64,000 nucleotides of DNA from JBGANR01 sp044222225 (GCA_044222225.1 JBGANR010000001.1:186001-250000); one strand, 5' to 3'. Counted from the first letter of the stretch, positions 1 to 8,694 are shown. Notes: generated by a model from the sequence alone, not told the origin. Numbers and translations: made by a program.

Positions 1-1
1 G

Positions 2-295
2 GGCACCCTCTCGGGCGGCGGCACCGAGGTGATCAGCCTCGGCGAGCGCTGCCTGCTCGGCGCCAACGCCGGCATCGGCATCCCGCTCGGCGACGACTGC
101 GTCGTCGAGGCCGGGCTGTACGTCACGGCCGGCACGAAGGTCGCCCTGTCCGACGGCGGCGTCGTCAAGGCCCGTGAGCTCGCGGGCCACAGCAACCTGC
201 TGTTCCGGCGCAACTCCGTCTCCGGCGCGGTCGAGGTCGTCGCCAAGAAGGGCACCGGCATCGAGCTCAACGCCGCCCTGCACGCGAACGACTGA
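2..295 (+). CDS. dapD: DapD, tetrahydrodipicolinate N-succinyltransferase (C-terminal part)
   Basis: Only the last 97 residues lie in the window; the gene runs off the left edge. The visible part has the glycine-rich hexapeptide pattern of a left-handed beta-helix (GANAGIGIPLGDDC, then VEAGLYVTAGTKV) and the C-terminal domain containing HSNLLFRRNS. The family transfers succinyl from succinyl-CoA to tetrahydrodipicolinate in the succinylase branch of lysine/meso-diaminopimelate synthesis in the cytoplasm. Its TGA shares one base with the ATG of dapE (TGATG), so the two act as a translationally coupled pair that supplies peptidoglycan cross-link precursor. The identification is firm because dapE follows directly. 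Confidence 0.9.
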   Translation, partial: GTLSGGGTEVISLGERCLLGANAGIGIPLGDDCVVEAGLYVTAGTKVALSDGGVVKARELAGHSNLLFRRNSVSGAVEVVAKKGTGIELNAALHAND

Positions 296-1362
296 TGCTC
301 GACCTGACGGCCGACCCGGCCGAACTCACCGCCGCCCTCGTCGACATCCCGTCCGTCTCGCACGACGAGACGGCGATCGCCGACGCCGTCGAAGCCGCAC
401 TGCGAGCGCAGACGTCGCTCGAGGTGCTGCGCCACGGCGACTGCGTCCTCTCGCGCACCGACCTCGGTCGCGACCGGCGGGTGGTGCTCGCCGGGCATCT
501 CGACACGGTGCCGATCGCGGACAACGTGCCGAGTCGGCTGTCGGGCGGTGTGCTGCACGGCTGCGGCACCGTCGACATGAAGTCCGGCGACGCCGTCTTC
601 CTCCATCTCGCGGCGACGCTGCCGGAGCCGGCCGCCGACCTGACGCTGATCTTCTACGACTGCGAGGAGATCGCCGCCGAATTCAACGGCCTCGGCACCA
701 TCGAGCGGGAACTGCTGGAATGGCTCGAGGGTGACGTCGCGATCCTGGGCGAGCCGTCCGGCGGCGTCATCGAGGCGGGCTGTCAGGGCACGCTGCGCAT
801 GCGGCTGACCGCCTCGGGAACGCGGGCGCACACGGCACGGGCGTGGATGGGCGACAACGCGATCCACGGGCTCGCCGGTGTCCTGGCGCGGCTGGCGGCG
901 TACTCGCCGCGGCGCGTCGACATCGACGGCTGCGAATACCGCGAGGGACTGTCGGCCGTCGGGATCTCGGGCGGGGTGGCGGGCAACGTCGTCCCCGACG
1001 AGGCGTGGGTGGACGTCAACTTCCGGTTCGCGCCCGACCGCGGCATCGCAGAGGCCGAGGCGCACGTCCGCGAGGTGTTCGCGGCCGAGCTCGCCGCGGG
1101 TGTGCAGGCGCGCGTCGTCGACGCCGCCCCGGGCGCGTTGCCCGGGCTGGCGGCGCCGGCCGCGGCGGCGCTCGTCGAGTCGGCGGGCGGCTTCCGCGCC
1201 AAGTACGGCTGGACGGACGTCGCCCGGTTCTCGGCGCTCGGCATCCCGGCCGTCAATTTCGGGCCGGGCGATCCGAATCTGGCGCACCGCCGCGACGAGC
1301 GGGTCGAGGTGGCCCAGATCCACGAGGTGGCCGCGGTGCTGCGGCGTTACCTCAGCGTCTGA
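295..1362 (+). CDS. dapE: DapE, succinyl-diaminopimelate desuccinylase
   Basis: This 355-residue M20-family metallopeptidase hydrolyses N-succinyl-LL-diaminopimelate to LL-diaminopimelate and succinate. Metal and catalytic residues are visible: GHLDTVP (His68, Asp70), CGTVDMKSGDAV (Asp94), FYDCEEIAAEF (Glu124/Glu125) and LGEPSGG. The dimerisation domain sits in the middle and the metal-binding His near the C-terminus is in NLAHRRDE. The length matches actinobacterial DapE (about 350). The start is the ATG that overlaps the dapD stop by one base, so the two genes form an operon. There is no sign of damage. Confidence 0.95.
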   Translation: MLDLTADPAELTAALVDIPSVSHDETAIADAVEAALRAQTSLEVLRHGDCVLSRTDLGRDRRVVLAGHLDTVPIADNVPSRLSGGVLHGCGTVDMKSGDAVFLHLAATLPEPAADLTLIFYDCEEIAAEFNGLGTIERELLEWLEGDVAILGEPSGGVIEAGCQGTLRMRLTASGTRAHTARAWMGDNAIHGLAGVLARLAAYSPRRVDIDGCEYREGLSAVGISGGVAGNVVPDEAWVDVNFRFAPDRGIAEAEAHVREVFAAELAAGVQARVVDAAPGALPGLAAPAAAALVESAGGFRAKYGWTDVARFSALGIPAVNFGPGDPNLAHRRDERVEVAQIHEVAAVLRRYLSV

Positions 1363-1439
1363 CGTCCGGCGGCGGAACGTCGGTGGAATTCAGCCGCCAT
1401 CGCGTTCCGATGCCGGGTCTTGCCGATAACGTCATGGTC

Positions 1440-2213
1440 ATGGACAAGCGCACGACGTACCGGGGCCCGCTGCGGCTGCGGGAGACGAAGACGAAGCTTG
1501 CGGAGTCGGCGGTTCCGTCGACGACCGATCAGCGGTTGCTCGACGATCACGGGTCGGCCGATTGGGTGCACACCGACCCGTGGCGCGTGCTGCGGATCCA
1601 GGCGGAGTTCGTCGAAGGCTTCGGTGCCCTCGCCGAGACGCCGAAGGCCGTCACCGTCTTCGGGTCCGCGCGGATCAAACAGGACAGTGCGGAGTACGCG
1701 ATGGGCGTCGAACTCGGCCGGCGGCTCGCCGAATCCGGCTACGCCGTCATCACCGGCGGCGGGCCGGGAGCGATGGAGGCGGCCAACCGCGGCGCGTCCG
1801 ACGCCGGTGGGCTGTCGATCGGCCTCGGCATCGAGCTGCCCTTCGAGCAGGGCCTCAACCCGTGGGTCGACCTCGGCATCAACTTCCGCTACTTCTTCGT
1901 GCGCAAGACGATGTTCGTCAAGTACGCGCAGGCGTTCGTGTGCCTGCCCGGCGGATTCGGGACGCTCGACGAGCTCTTCGAGGCGCTGACGCTTGTGCAG
2001 ACGCGCAAGGTGACCCGCTTCCCGCTCGTGCTGCTCGGCCGGGAGTTCTGGGGCGGACTGCACGACTGGATCACGGGCACGCTCGTCGAGCGGGGGATGA
2101 TCTCCCCGGGCGACGTCGACCTCATCCACGTGACGGACTCCGTCGAGGAAGCCGTGGCGATCGTCGTCGCGGCGGAGTCGACGCGCGGGCAGGGGAGGGT
2201 CGACCCGTCCTGA
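1440..2213 (+). CDS. LOG-family (TIGR00730) Rossmann-fold protein, first copy
   Basis: The protein of about 257 residues shows the LOG/lysine-decarboxylase-like hallmarks GGGPGAMEAANRG and LPGGFGTLDELFEALT. Characterised members are cytokinin riboside 5'-monophosphate phosphoribohydrolases that release adenine-type bases from nucleotide monophosphates; the true substrate here is unknown. The reading frame is open much further upstream, but that stretch lies over dapE in another frame. A GATAAC -10-like box at 1425-1430 fits a leaderless transcript starting at the ATG at 1440; an in-frame ATG at 1434 is the alternative. A second, shorter LOG gene lies 1.2 kb downstream, past an IS remnant, so the two copies were probably neighbours before the insertion. 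Confidence 0.85.
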   Translation: MDKRTTYRGPLRLRETKTKLAESAVPSTTDQRLLDDHGSADWVHTDPWRVLRIQAEFVEGFGALAETPKAVTVFGSARIKQDSAEYAMGVELGRRLAESGYAVITGGGPGAMEAANRGASDAGGLSIGLGIELPFEQGLNPWVDLGINFRYFFVRKTMFVKYAQAFVCLPGGFGTLDELFEALTLVQTRKVTRFPLVLLGREFWGGLHDWITGTLVERGMISPGDVDLIHVTDSVEEAVAIVVAAESTRGQGRVDPS

Positions 2214-2269
2214 CGGTTCGGTCGCGGTGCGGGCGGCGGACACTGAGCCGGGCCGCAGTCCCCCGGGCC

Positions 2270-2296
2270 CTAGCTGTTCTTCCCACGGACGTTGTG
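2270..2296. repeat. Left 27-base terminal inverted repeat of the IS remnant
   Basis: Reads CTAGCTGTTCTTCCCACGGA and continues to GTTGTG. It matches the reverse complement of 3317-3343 with a single mismatch (C/G at the fifth base). Confidence 0.8.
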
Positions 2297-2320
2297 AGCA
2301 GCGTGGCGTGGCGGAATGAG

Positions 2321-2380
2321 GTGAGGACCTCCGGTATCGATGTGGGTTACCACACTCACTCGATCCACGGAGGTCCTCAT
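2321..2380. repeat. 60-base imperfect inverted repeat inside the IS remnant
   Basis: Two arms beginning TGAGGACCTCCG (outer 12 bases exact, then ATCGA and GTG shared with small gaps) face each other around a GGTTACCACACT centre. It replaces the C-terminal part of the minus-strand transposase. It could be the abutted ends of another element or a strong hairpin. Confidence 0.6.
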
Positions 2381-3234
2381 GTCGTACGGGCTGCGTCTGA
2401 GAGGTAGTGCCGGGCGTAGGCCCATTCGTCGGCGAGGGTGCGGTGGAACCGTTCGATCTTCCCGTTCGTCTGCGGCCGGTGAGGGGGCGTACGTGTGCTT
2501 CACCTGGTAGCCGTGAGCGCGTCGTTGAACGCCTTGACCGGCGGGGTGCAGGAACCGTTGTCGGTCATCACGCGCCGGACGGTGATCCCGTGCTCGGCGA
2601 AGAACGCGCGCGGGTCCAGAAACCGGTGCGGCCCCTGACGTTCGTCGTCGAGATCTCCTGAGTACACCAGGCGGCGTTGTCATCGGATCGGCTGAAATCG
2701 CAGGAACGAGTAGCCGACTCCCGCCTCCTCTTCCTGCTGCTTGGTCGAGCGGCCGAGAGCAGCTCCGCCGCCGTCGGGGATGGCCGAGTTTCTTCACGTC
2801 GACGCACCAGCTCGCCCGGGGTCTGGCGCTCGTAGCGGACGGGTTTGGGCTTGCGTGATCCGGATTCCGGTGCCCTTATCGACCTGCGCCAGCGGCGCTA
2901 TACCGGGTGAGACCTTCGAGATTGTGGACTGCGGTAGATGCAGGTGGTGGCGATCCGGTGCGCGGCCCCATCGACGATTGATGGCAGCAACCCGATGATG
3001 TAAGCCTTCTCGGTGCGGGGTCGATCCGTGACGGGGACGACAGCGGCCGGGACGAACGATCCTGCATCGCCGCGCGATCACCGGCGCGATAACGGCGACC
3101 CACTTGAGACCGTGCCACGTGAGAGGTGGAAACGTTCAGCGACCCGAGCCTGTGTGCTCTTCCACCGTCGCTGATGACCACAACGCGATCTTGACCCGCC
3201 CTTCGACGTGAGCGCGGCGCACGAGCATGCCGCG

Positions 3235-3343
3235 CCGGGATTACGAGGACTGGCTTCCGTACAACCACCATCGCCCCCACACCGGCATCGGAGGCCTCTC
3301 ACCCATCGACCGCGTCCACAACGTCCGTGGGAAGAACACCTAG
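3235..3343 (+). pseudogene. IS481-family transposase, C-terminal fragment
   Basis: A short plus-strand piece encodes DYEDWLPYNHHRPHTGIG followed by GLSPIDRVHNVRGKNT and a TAG stop, which is the typical C-terminal end of IS481-family integrase-like transposases. No in-frame upstream part follows: sequence to the left belongs to the minus-strand copy. It therefore derives from a second element inserted in the opposite direction, or from an inverting recombination. It supplies exactly the segment that the minus-strand copy lacks. Confidence 0.75.
3317..3343. repeat. Right 27-base terminal inverted repeat of the IS remnant
   Basis: This is the mirror partner of 2270-2296. It encodes HNVRGKNT-stop of the plus-strand transposase fragment, and GGGCCC follows on the outside as on the left. 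Confidence 0.8.
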
Positions 3344-3438
3344 CGGGCCCTCTCGCCAGGCCCGATGCCGGCGGCCCGGCCGACCGTCCACCCACCGCCA
3401 CCTGGCTCCGGTGTCATGTCTCCTCTAATGTTTCGGCC

Positions 3439-3987
3439 GTGGCTGCCATCTGTGTGTTCTGCGCGTCAGGGCCGGTTCCGGAGAAGTATCTGCGGCTCGC
3501 CGCCGACGTGGGGACGGCGATCGGCGCGTCGGGACACAGTCTCGTGTCCGGCGGCGGACGGGTGTCGATGATGGGGGCCGTCGCCGGGGCGGCTCGGGCG
3601 GCGGGGGCGCACACCACGGGGGTCATCCCGCGCGAGCTCGTCGACCGTGAGGTCGCCGACGTCGACGCGGACGAGCTGATCGTCACCACGACGATGCGAG
3701 AGCGCAAGCAGCGGATGGACGACGCGGCCGACGCCTTCCTCACCCTGCCCGGCGGTGTCGGCACGCTCGAGGAGTTCTTCGAGTCGTGGACCGGAGAGTA
3801 TCTCGGCATGCACGACAAGCCCGTCGTCGTGCTGGACCCCGACGGCTTCTACCGGCCGCTGTTCGACTGGCTCGAAGGACTCGTCGGAGAGGGTTTCGTC
3901 AACCCGACGGCGCTGCAGCGGATCGACGTGGTCACCGACGTCGACGCGGCCCTCGAGCGCTGTGGACGGCGCTGGGGCGACCGGTAG
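3439..3987 (+). CDS. LOG-family (TIGR00730) protein, second copy (Rv1205-like)
   Basis: The 182-residue protein begins VAAICVFCASG, the usual N-terminus of short LOG proteins, and carries GGGRVSMMGAV and LPGGVGTLEEFFE, the nucleotide-binding and catalytic signature. Known members cleave N6-modified AMP to base and ribose 5-phosphate; M. tuberculosis Rv1205 at the same place (before fadD6) is reported to act this way. The GTG at 3439 is chosen because it places the conserved CVFCAS at the N-terminus, and a TCTAAT box at 3424-3429 suits leaderless transcription. The frame is open upstream only across the IS fragment. Confidence 0.85.
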   Translation: MAAICVFCASGPVPEKYLRLAADVGTAIGASGHSLVSGGGRVSMMGAVAGAARAAGAHTTGVIPRELVDREVADVDADELIVTTTMRERKQRMDDAADAFLTLPGGVGTLEEFFESWTGEYLGMHDKPVVVLDPDGFYRPLFDWLEGLVGEGFVNPTALQRIDVVTDVDAALERCGRRWGDR

Positions 3988-4100
3988 CGGCCGGGGCCAC
4001 CGGTAGAGTCGGACCGGCGACAGCCGACCCGCCGCGGTCGCCGTCCCAGACCGTTAGGCGGCCCGTGGCCGCCGCCTGCACGAGCGATGGAGTTCGATCT

Positions 4101-5876
4101 ATGACGCCGACCGGCCAGGCCCCGGAACGTTTCGGAATCCTCGACGTGGGGCTCGGTGCGCTGCGCGTCGTTCCCGATCTCGGCTCCATCGTCAAGCGCG
4201 CGCCGGACCTGTTGCTGCGCAAGCCGACCGCGAAGCAGACGATCGGGCTCATGTTCCAGCGGCTGGCCCATCGCTGCCCGGAGCGCCCGTTCCTGCGGTT
4301 CGAGGGCAGCGAGATCAGCTACGGCGACGCCAACACCTCCGTCAACCGCTACGCGGCGCTCCTGACGAAGGCCGGCGTGCAGACCGGCGACGTCGTCGGC
4401 ATCCTCGCCAAGAACCACCCGACGGCGCTGCTGGCGATGCTCGCCGTCGTCAAGCTCGGCGCGGTCGCCGGGATGCTCAACCACAACCAGCGCGGCGACG
4501 TGCTGGCCCACAGCCTCGGCATCCTCGACGCGCGGGTGCTCATCGTCGATCCGGACGTCGCCGAGGCCCTCGACTCGGTGCCGGACACCGATGTCGCGAC
4601 GATCACCTTCGACGAGCTCATCGAGCAGAGCGCCGATCTGCCCGCGATCGATCCCGCCGTCACGGCGACGCTGCCGGCGTCGACCACGGCGTTCTACATC
4701 TTCACCTCGGGCACCACCGGGATGCCGAAGGCGTCGGTGATGAGCCATTTCCGCTGGCTGCGCTCGATGGCGGGCATCGGCGGCATGGCGGTGCGGTTGC
4801 GCCGGGACGACACGATGTACTGCTCGCTGCCGCTGTACCACAACAACGCGCTGACGGTGTCGCTGAGCACGGTGCTCTCCTCGGGGGCCTGCCTGGCCAT
4901 CGGCCGGTCGTTCTCGGCGTCCCGCTTCTTCGACGACGCCGTGCTCAACCGGGCGACGGCGTTCTGCTACATCGGCGAACTGTGCCGCTACCTGCTCGCG
5001 CAGCCGGAGAAGCCGACCGACCGCTCGCACTCCATCCGGCTCATGGTCGGCAACGGTCTGCGTCCGGAGATCTGGGACGAGTTCGCGATGCGCTTCGGCA
5101 TCGAGCGGATCGTCGAGTTCTACGGGGCGTCCGAGGCGCCGATCGCCTTCGTCAACGTCTTCAACCTCGGCAAGACGGCCGGATTCTGCCCGCTGCCGTA
5201 CAAGATCGTCGCCGTCGACGCCGACGGCCTGCCGGCGCGAAACGACAAGGGCAGGCTGACGCGTGTCGGCACCGGCGAGGTGGGACTGCTCATCGCCGAG
5301 GTCAACGATCGCCAGCCCTTCGACGGCTACACCGACGCCGACGCGACGGAGAAGAAGCTGCTGCGCGACGCCTTCGCCGACGGCGACGTCTGGTTCGACA
5401 CCGGTGATCTCGTCCGCGACCAGGGGCTGCACCACATCGCCTTCGTCGACAGACTCGGCGACACCTTCCGCTGGAAGGGCGAGAACGTCGCGACCACCGA
5501 GGTCGAGGCGGCGCTCGACGACGTGCCGGGGGTGGCGCGCGCCGTCGTCTACGGCGTCGCCGTGCCGGGGACCGACGGCCGCGCCGGGATGGCCGCGCTC
5601 AAGCTCGTCGACCGCGATGCCTTCGACCCGGCGGCGGCCGCCGCGGCGCTGTACGACGCGCTGCCCGGCTACGCGGTGCCGCTGTTCCTGCGCATCGTCG
5701 ACGAGATCGCCGAGACGAGCACGTTCAAGAGCCAGAAGACGGCGCTACGTACGGAGGGCTACGCCGATGCCGGCGGCGACGAGGTGCTCGTGCTCGCCGG
5801 CCGCGCCGACGGTTACGTGCCGTTCCACGACGACTACCCGGCCGACGTCGCGGCGGCCCGGGCGCCGCGGAACTGA
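4101..5876 (+). CDS. fadD6: FadD6-type long-chain/very-long-chain acyl-CoA synthetase
   Basis: This is a 591-residue AMP-forming ligase that activates fatty acids to acyl-CoA through an acyl-adenylate. Visible motifs are the P-loop FYIFTSGTTGMPKAS (about residue 197), the YGASEAPIAF motif and the FDTGDLVRD motif with the hinge that follows. The N-terminal arrangement and length match FadD6/FATP-like transporters-synthetases (about 597 in M. tuberculosis). The ATG at 4101 has a GGAG upstream and starts where homologues start. The next gene, folP2, begins two bases after the stop, so it probably shares the transcript. Likely membrane-associated. Confidence 0.9.
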   Translation: MTPTGQAPERFGILDVGLGALRVVPDLGSIVKRAPDLLLRKPTAKQTIGLMFQRLAHRCPERPFLRFEGSEISYGDANTSVNRYAALLTKAGVQTGDVVGILAKNHPTALLAMLAVVKLGAVAGMLNHNQRGDVLAHSLGILDARVLIVDPDVAEALDSVPDTDVATITFDELIEQSADLPAIDPAVTATLPASTTAFYIFTSGTTGMPKASVMSHFRWLRSMAGIGGMAVRLRRDDTMYCSLPLYHNNALTVSLSTVLSSGACLAIGRSFSASRFFDDAVLNRATAFCYIGELCRYLLAQPEKPTDRSHSIRLMVGNGLRPEIWDEFAMRFGIERIVEFYGASEAPIAFVNVFNLGKTAGFCPLPYKIVAVDADGLPARNDKGRLTRVGTGEVGLLIAEVNDRQPFDGYTDADATEKKLLRDAFADGDVWFDTGDLVRDQGLHHIAFVDRLGDTFRWKGENVATTEVEAALDDVPGVARAVVYGVAVPGTDGRAGMAALKLVDRDAFDPAAAAAALYDALPGYAVPLFLRIVDEIAETSTFKSQKTALRTEGYADAGGDEVLVLAGRADGYVPFHDDYPADVAAARAPRN

Positions 5877-5877
5877 C

Positions 5878-6828
5878 GTGTCGTCGACGTCCGCAGGTCG
5901 TGACCGCGCCGTCCGCGCTCGCCGGGGCCGGCATGAGCCGCCACCGCCCTGGCCCGTGTCGCACTGGGCGCCGACGCTGGCCGGCGTCCCGGTGCCGACG
6001 GACCGCGCGCTCATCATGGCGATCGTCAATCGCACCCCGGACTCGTTCTACGACCGGGGCGCTGCCTTCGCCGACGCCGACGCGAAGGAGCGCGTGCGCC
6101 GCGTCGTCGACGAGGGCGCCGACATCGTCGACGTCGGCGGCGTCAAGGCCGGGCCGGGTGCCGAGGTCGACGCGGCCGAGGAGGCCGCCCGCGTCGTCCC
6201 GTTCATCGGGTGGATCGCCGAGACCTTCCCGGACGTCGTCGTCAGCGTCGACACCTGGCGCGCCGACGTCGCCGAGCGGGCCCTGGCGGCCGGTGCACGG
6301 ATCGTCAACGACACGTGGGCCGGCGCGGACCCGGGACTGCCCGAGGTGGCCGCGGCCGCCGGGGCGGGGCTGGTCTGCTCGCACACCGGCGGGGCGGTGC
6401 CGCGGACGCGGCCGTATCGCGTCCGCTACACCGACGTCGTCGGCGAGGTGGTCCGTGAGGTGACGGACGCCGCCGAGCGCGCCGTGGCCGCCGGGGTGCC
6501 GCGCGACGGCGTCCTCATCGATCCCACGCACGACTTCGGCAAGAACACCCATCACGGCCTCGCCCTGTTGCGGGACGTCGACCAACTCGTCGCCACCGGT
6601 TGGCCGGTGCTCATGGCGTTGAGCAACAAGGACTTCGTCGGGGAGACTCTGGGGGTCGATCTGCACGAGCGGGTCGAGGGCACGCTCGCCGCCACCGCGC
6701 TCGCCGCCGCGCGCGGGGCCCGGGTCTTCCGGGTGCACGAGGTCGCGGCGAGCCGCCGGGTGGTGGACATGGTGGCCGCGATCGCGGGGACGCGGCCCCC
6801 GGCCCGGACAGTGAGAGGACTCGGATGA
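5878..6828 (+). CDS. folP2: FolP2, dihydropteroate synthase homologue
   Basis: This 316-residue TIM-barrel protein of the DHPS family has MAIVNRTPDSFYDRG, DVGGVKAGPG, VSVDTWRA, IVNDTW and the C-terminal GARVFRVHEV. The order and spacing match the second dihydropteroate synthase of mycobacteria (318 residues, Rv1207). In that paralogue the pterin-binding residues differ from FolP1 and folate synthesis activity has not been shown, so the exact reaction is open. The GTG at 5878, two bases after the fadD6 stop, gives the family length. The stop overlaps the gpgS ATG (ATGA), which ties it to glucosyl-phosphoglycerate synthesis genetically rather than by pathway. Confidence 0.85.
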   Translation: MSSTSAGRDRAVRARRGRHEPPPPWPVSHWAPTLAGVPVPTDRALIMAIVNRTPDSFYDRGAAFADADAKERVRRVVDEGADIVDVGGVKAGPGAEVDAAEEAARVVPFIGWIAETFPDVVVSVDTWRADVAERALAAGARIVNDTWAGADPGLPEVAAAAGAGLVCSHTGGAVPRTRPYRVRYTDVVGEVVREVTDAAERAVAAGVPRDGVLIDPTHDFGKNTHHGLALLRDVDQLVATGWPVLMALSNKDFVGETLGVDLHERVEGTLAATALAAARGARVFRVHEVAASRRVVDMVAAIAGTRPPARTVRGLG

Positions 6829-7838
6829 CGATCCGCAGCTGCGACGGCCTCGAGCCGCCGTCGTGGTCGGTCGCCGACCTTATGGCGGCGAAGGGCGGCA
6901 GGACCGTCTCGGTCGTCCTGCCCGCACTCGACGAGGAGACGACGATCGGCGGTGTTCTCGCGACGATCCGGCCGCTGCTCGGCGGGCTGGTCGACGAGCT
7001 GGTGGTGGTCGACTCGGGTTCCGCCGATGCGACGGTCGCCGTCGCGCGGGCCGCCGGGGCGAGTGTCTACACCCGCGAACAGGCGGTCCCCGAGGTGGCG
7101 CCCGTCCCCGGCAAGGGTGAGGTGCTGTGGCGTTCGCTCGCCGTCACCGGCGGCGACGTCGTCGTCTTCGTCGACTCCGATCTCATCGATCCCGATCCGA
7201 TGTTCGTGCCGCGTCTGCTCGGCCCGCTGCTGTTCGCCGACGGCGTCCACCTCGTGAAGGGCTTCTACCGGAGGCCCCTGCGGACGGCCACGGGCCAGGA
7301 CGCGACCGGTGGCGGACGGGTCACCGAACTCGTCGCGCGCCCGCTGCTCGCCGCGCTGCGGCCGGAGCTGGGCGCCGTCCGTCAGCCGCTCGGCGGCGAG
7401 TACGCCGGGACGCGCGAGTTGCTCTCGGCGGTGCCGTTCGCGCCGGGCTACGGCGTCGAGATCGGCCTGCTGCTGGACACCTACGAGCGATACGGGATGG
7501 CCGGCATCGGCCAGGTCGACCTCGGCGTGCGGATGCATCGCAACCGGCCCCTACCGGAGCTGGGCGTGATGAGCCGGCAGATCGTCGCGACGCTGCTCGG
7601 CCGCTGCGGAGTGACCGACTCGGGCGCGCCGCTGACGCAGTTCGTCAACGCCGACGGCGGCCTCGAGCCGCGGACGTCGGAGGTCTCGCTCGTCGACCGG
7701 CCGCCGATGGACTCGCTGCGACATCGGGAGACCGGGCGGCCTCGTGGGATGGGGCGACCGCGGTACGCGCCGGCCCTGGTCTCCGGATGGTCGGAGCCGA
7801 CGGGCCTGGGTGACCACGTCCGGGAATCAATCGTCTAG
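6825..7838 (+). CDS. gpgS: GpgS, glucosyl-3-phosphoglycerate synthase
   Basis: A 337-residue GT81-type glycosyltransferase: it joins glucose from a nucleotide sugar (UDP-glucose) to 3-phosphoglycerate, the first step of methylglucose lipopolysaccharide synthesis. The GT-A fold is clear from SVVLPALDEETTI, ELVVVDSGSADAT and the metal-binding VVFVDSDLIDPDP. The acceptor region shows VRQPLGGEYAG and GYGVEIGLLLDTYERYG. The length fits Rv1208 (324). It overlaps the folP2 stop by four bases and lies in the same neighbourhood as glgM and glgC, which act on related glucans. Confidence 0.92.
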   Translation: MTIRSCDGLEPPSWSVADLMAAKGGRTVSVVLPALDEETTIGGVLATIRPLLGGLVDELVVVDSGSADATVAVARAAGASVYTREQAVPEVAPVPGKGEVLWRSLAVTGGDVVVFVDSDLIDPDPMFVPRLLGPLLFADGVHLVKGFYRRPLRTATGQDATGGGRVTELVARPLLAALRPELGAVRQPLGGEYAGTRELLSAVPFAPGYGVEIGLLLDTYERYGMAGIGQVDLGVRMHRNRPLPELGVMSRQIVATLLGRCGVTDSGAPLTQFVNADGGLEPRTSEVSLVDRPPMDSLRHRETGRPRGMGRPRYAPALVSGWSEPTGLGDHVRESIV

Positions 7839-7863
7839 TGGGCATCGGCTAGGCTGACGCCTC

Positions 7864-8694
7864 GTGTTGTCCGCGGTCGTCGATCTGCTCGTCTGTCCGG
7901 TGTGCCGGGGCTCGGTGGAGCTGATCGAACGGACCGTCGTATGTTCGGCGGGGCATCGGTTCGATGTCGCCCGCGGTGGTTTCGTCTCGTTGTTCTCGGG
8001 CCGGACGGCGCGATTCGAATCCGATACCGCTGAGATGCTGGACGCGCGCGAGCGGGCGTTCGCGGCGGGATGGCTCGGCGGCGCACGGACGGCGGTCGCG
8101 GAGGCGGTCGGGACGCCGGCCGGCTCAGGAGTCGTCGTCGAGCTCGGTGCCGGCGGGGGAGACTACCTCGCGGCGTGCGTCGGTGCGGGTCGGGGGATCG
8201 GGCTGGACCTGTCGGCGCCGGCGTGCCGGCGGATCGCGCGCCGCTCACCGCGGATCGGCGCCGTGCGTGCCGATTGCTGGGCGCCGCTGCCGATCGGCGA
8301 CGCCGTCGCCGATGTCGTCCTGAGCGTGTTCGCGCCGCGCAATCCCGCCGAGGCGGCGCGGGTGCTCGCCGACGGCGGCCGCGTCGTCGTCGTGACGCCG
8401 GAGGCCGGCCACGGCGACGGGCTGCCCGGACGGGCGGTCGCCGTCGAACCCGGGAAGCTCGAGCGCCTCGACGCGTCTCTCGCGGCCGACTTCCGGCTCG
8501 CCGATCGGACGGCCGTCGCCGAGACCGTGGAGCTCGAGCCCGAGGCGGCCGTCGACGTCGTCATGATGGGACCGTCCGCGTTCCACACGACGCGGGACGC
8601 CGTCCGCGCGGCCGTGTTCGCCGACGCCATGAAAACACCGACACCGCTCGCTGTTCGCGCGGCGGTGTCGGTCTCGGTCTACATCAGACGCTGA
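7864..8694 (+). CDS. RlmA/TlrB-type 23S rRNA (guanine-N1) methyltransferase
   Basis: The 276-residue protein opens with a zinc ribbon (CPVCRGSVEL and VVCSAGHRFDVARGG), followed by an S-adenosylmethionine-binding Rossmann fold (VVELGAGGGDYL, then GLDLSAPACR). This is the layout of RlmA(I)/RlmA(II) enzymes that methylate a guanine N1 in helix 35 of 23S rRNA, some of which affect macrolide or tylosin sensitivity. The start is a GTG at 7864, only about ten bases after a TAGGCT -10 box (7849-7854), so the transcript may be leaderless. Which guanine is modified cannot be told from the sequence. Confidence 0.8.
   Translation: MLSAVVDLLVCPVCRGSVELIERTVVCSAGHRFDVARGGFVSLFSGRTARFESDTAEMLDARERAFAAGWLGGARTAVAEAVGTPAGSGVVVELGAGGGDYLAACVGAGRGIGLDLSAPACRRIARRSPRIGAVRADCWAPLPIGDAVADVVLSVFAPRNPAEAARVLADGGRVVVVTPEAGHGDGLPGRAVAVEPGKLERLDASLAADFRLADRTAVAETVELEPEAAVDVVMMGPSAFHTTRDAVRAAVFADAMKTPTPLAVRAAVSVSVYIRR

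Larger units (their letters stand above)
2270..3235 (-). pseudogene. IS481-family transposase, frameshifted remnant
   Basis: Reading the minus strand across frames recovers most of an IS481 transposase: an N-terminal helix-turn-helix part with DRSSRP and ASTVH (about 3080-2940), then ELV..VDVKKLGHP (about 2820-2770), RLVYSGDLDDE and HGITVRRVMTDNGSC (about 2680-2555), and PHRPQTNGKIERFHRTLADE (about 2480-2425). The DDE motif residues are recognisable in VDVKK, TDNG and GKIERFHRT. At least three frame changes and a stop after YLSDAARTT break it. The normal C-terminal segment YNHHRPH is missing and replaced by a 60-base inverted repeat, after which only HNVRGKNS remains. Confidence 0.75.
2265..3350. 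mobile_element. Degenerate IS481-family element pair, head to head
   Basis: This 1.1-kb stretch between the two LOG genes holds two decayed IS481-type transposase fragments whose 3' ends both point outward. They are bounded by near-identical inverted repeats (2270-2296 and 3317-3343, 26 of 27 bases alike) that encode the transposase C-terminus HNVRGKN. Flanking GGGCCC triplets extend the inverted symmetry on both sides. All frames are broken by frameshifts and stops, so the element cannot encode a working transposase. It contains no cargo gene that I can recognise. Confidence 0.75.

Noticed and set aside
843..1433. Upstream extension of the first LOG gene
   Set aside because: The open frame continues over dapE but encodes Arg/Gly-rich shadow sequence without LOG features; the conserved protein starts near 1440.
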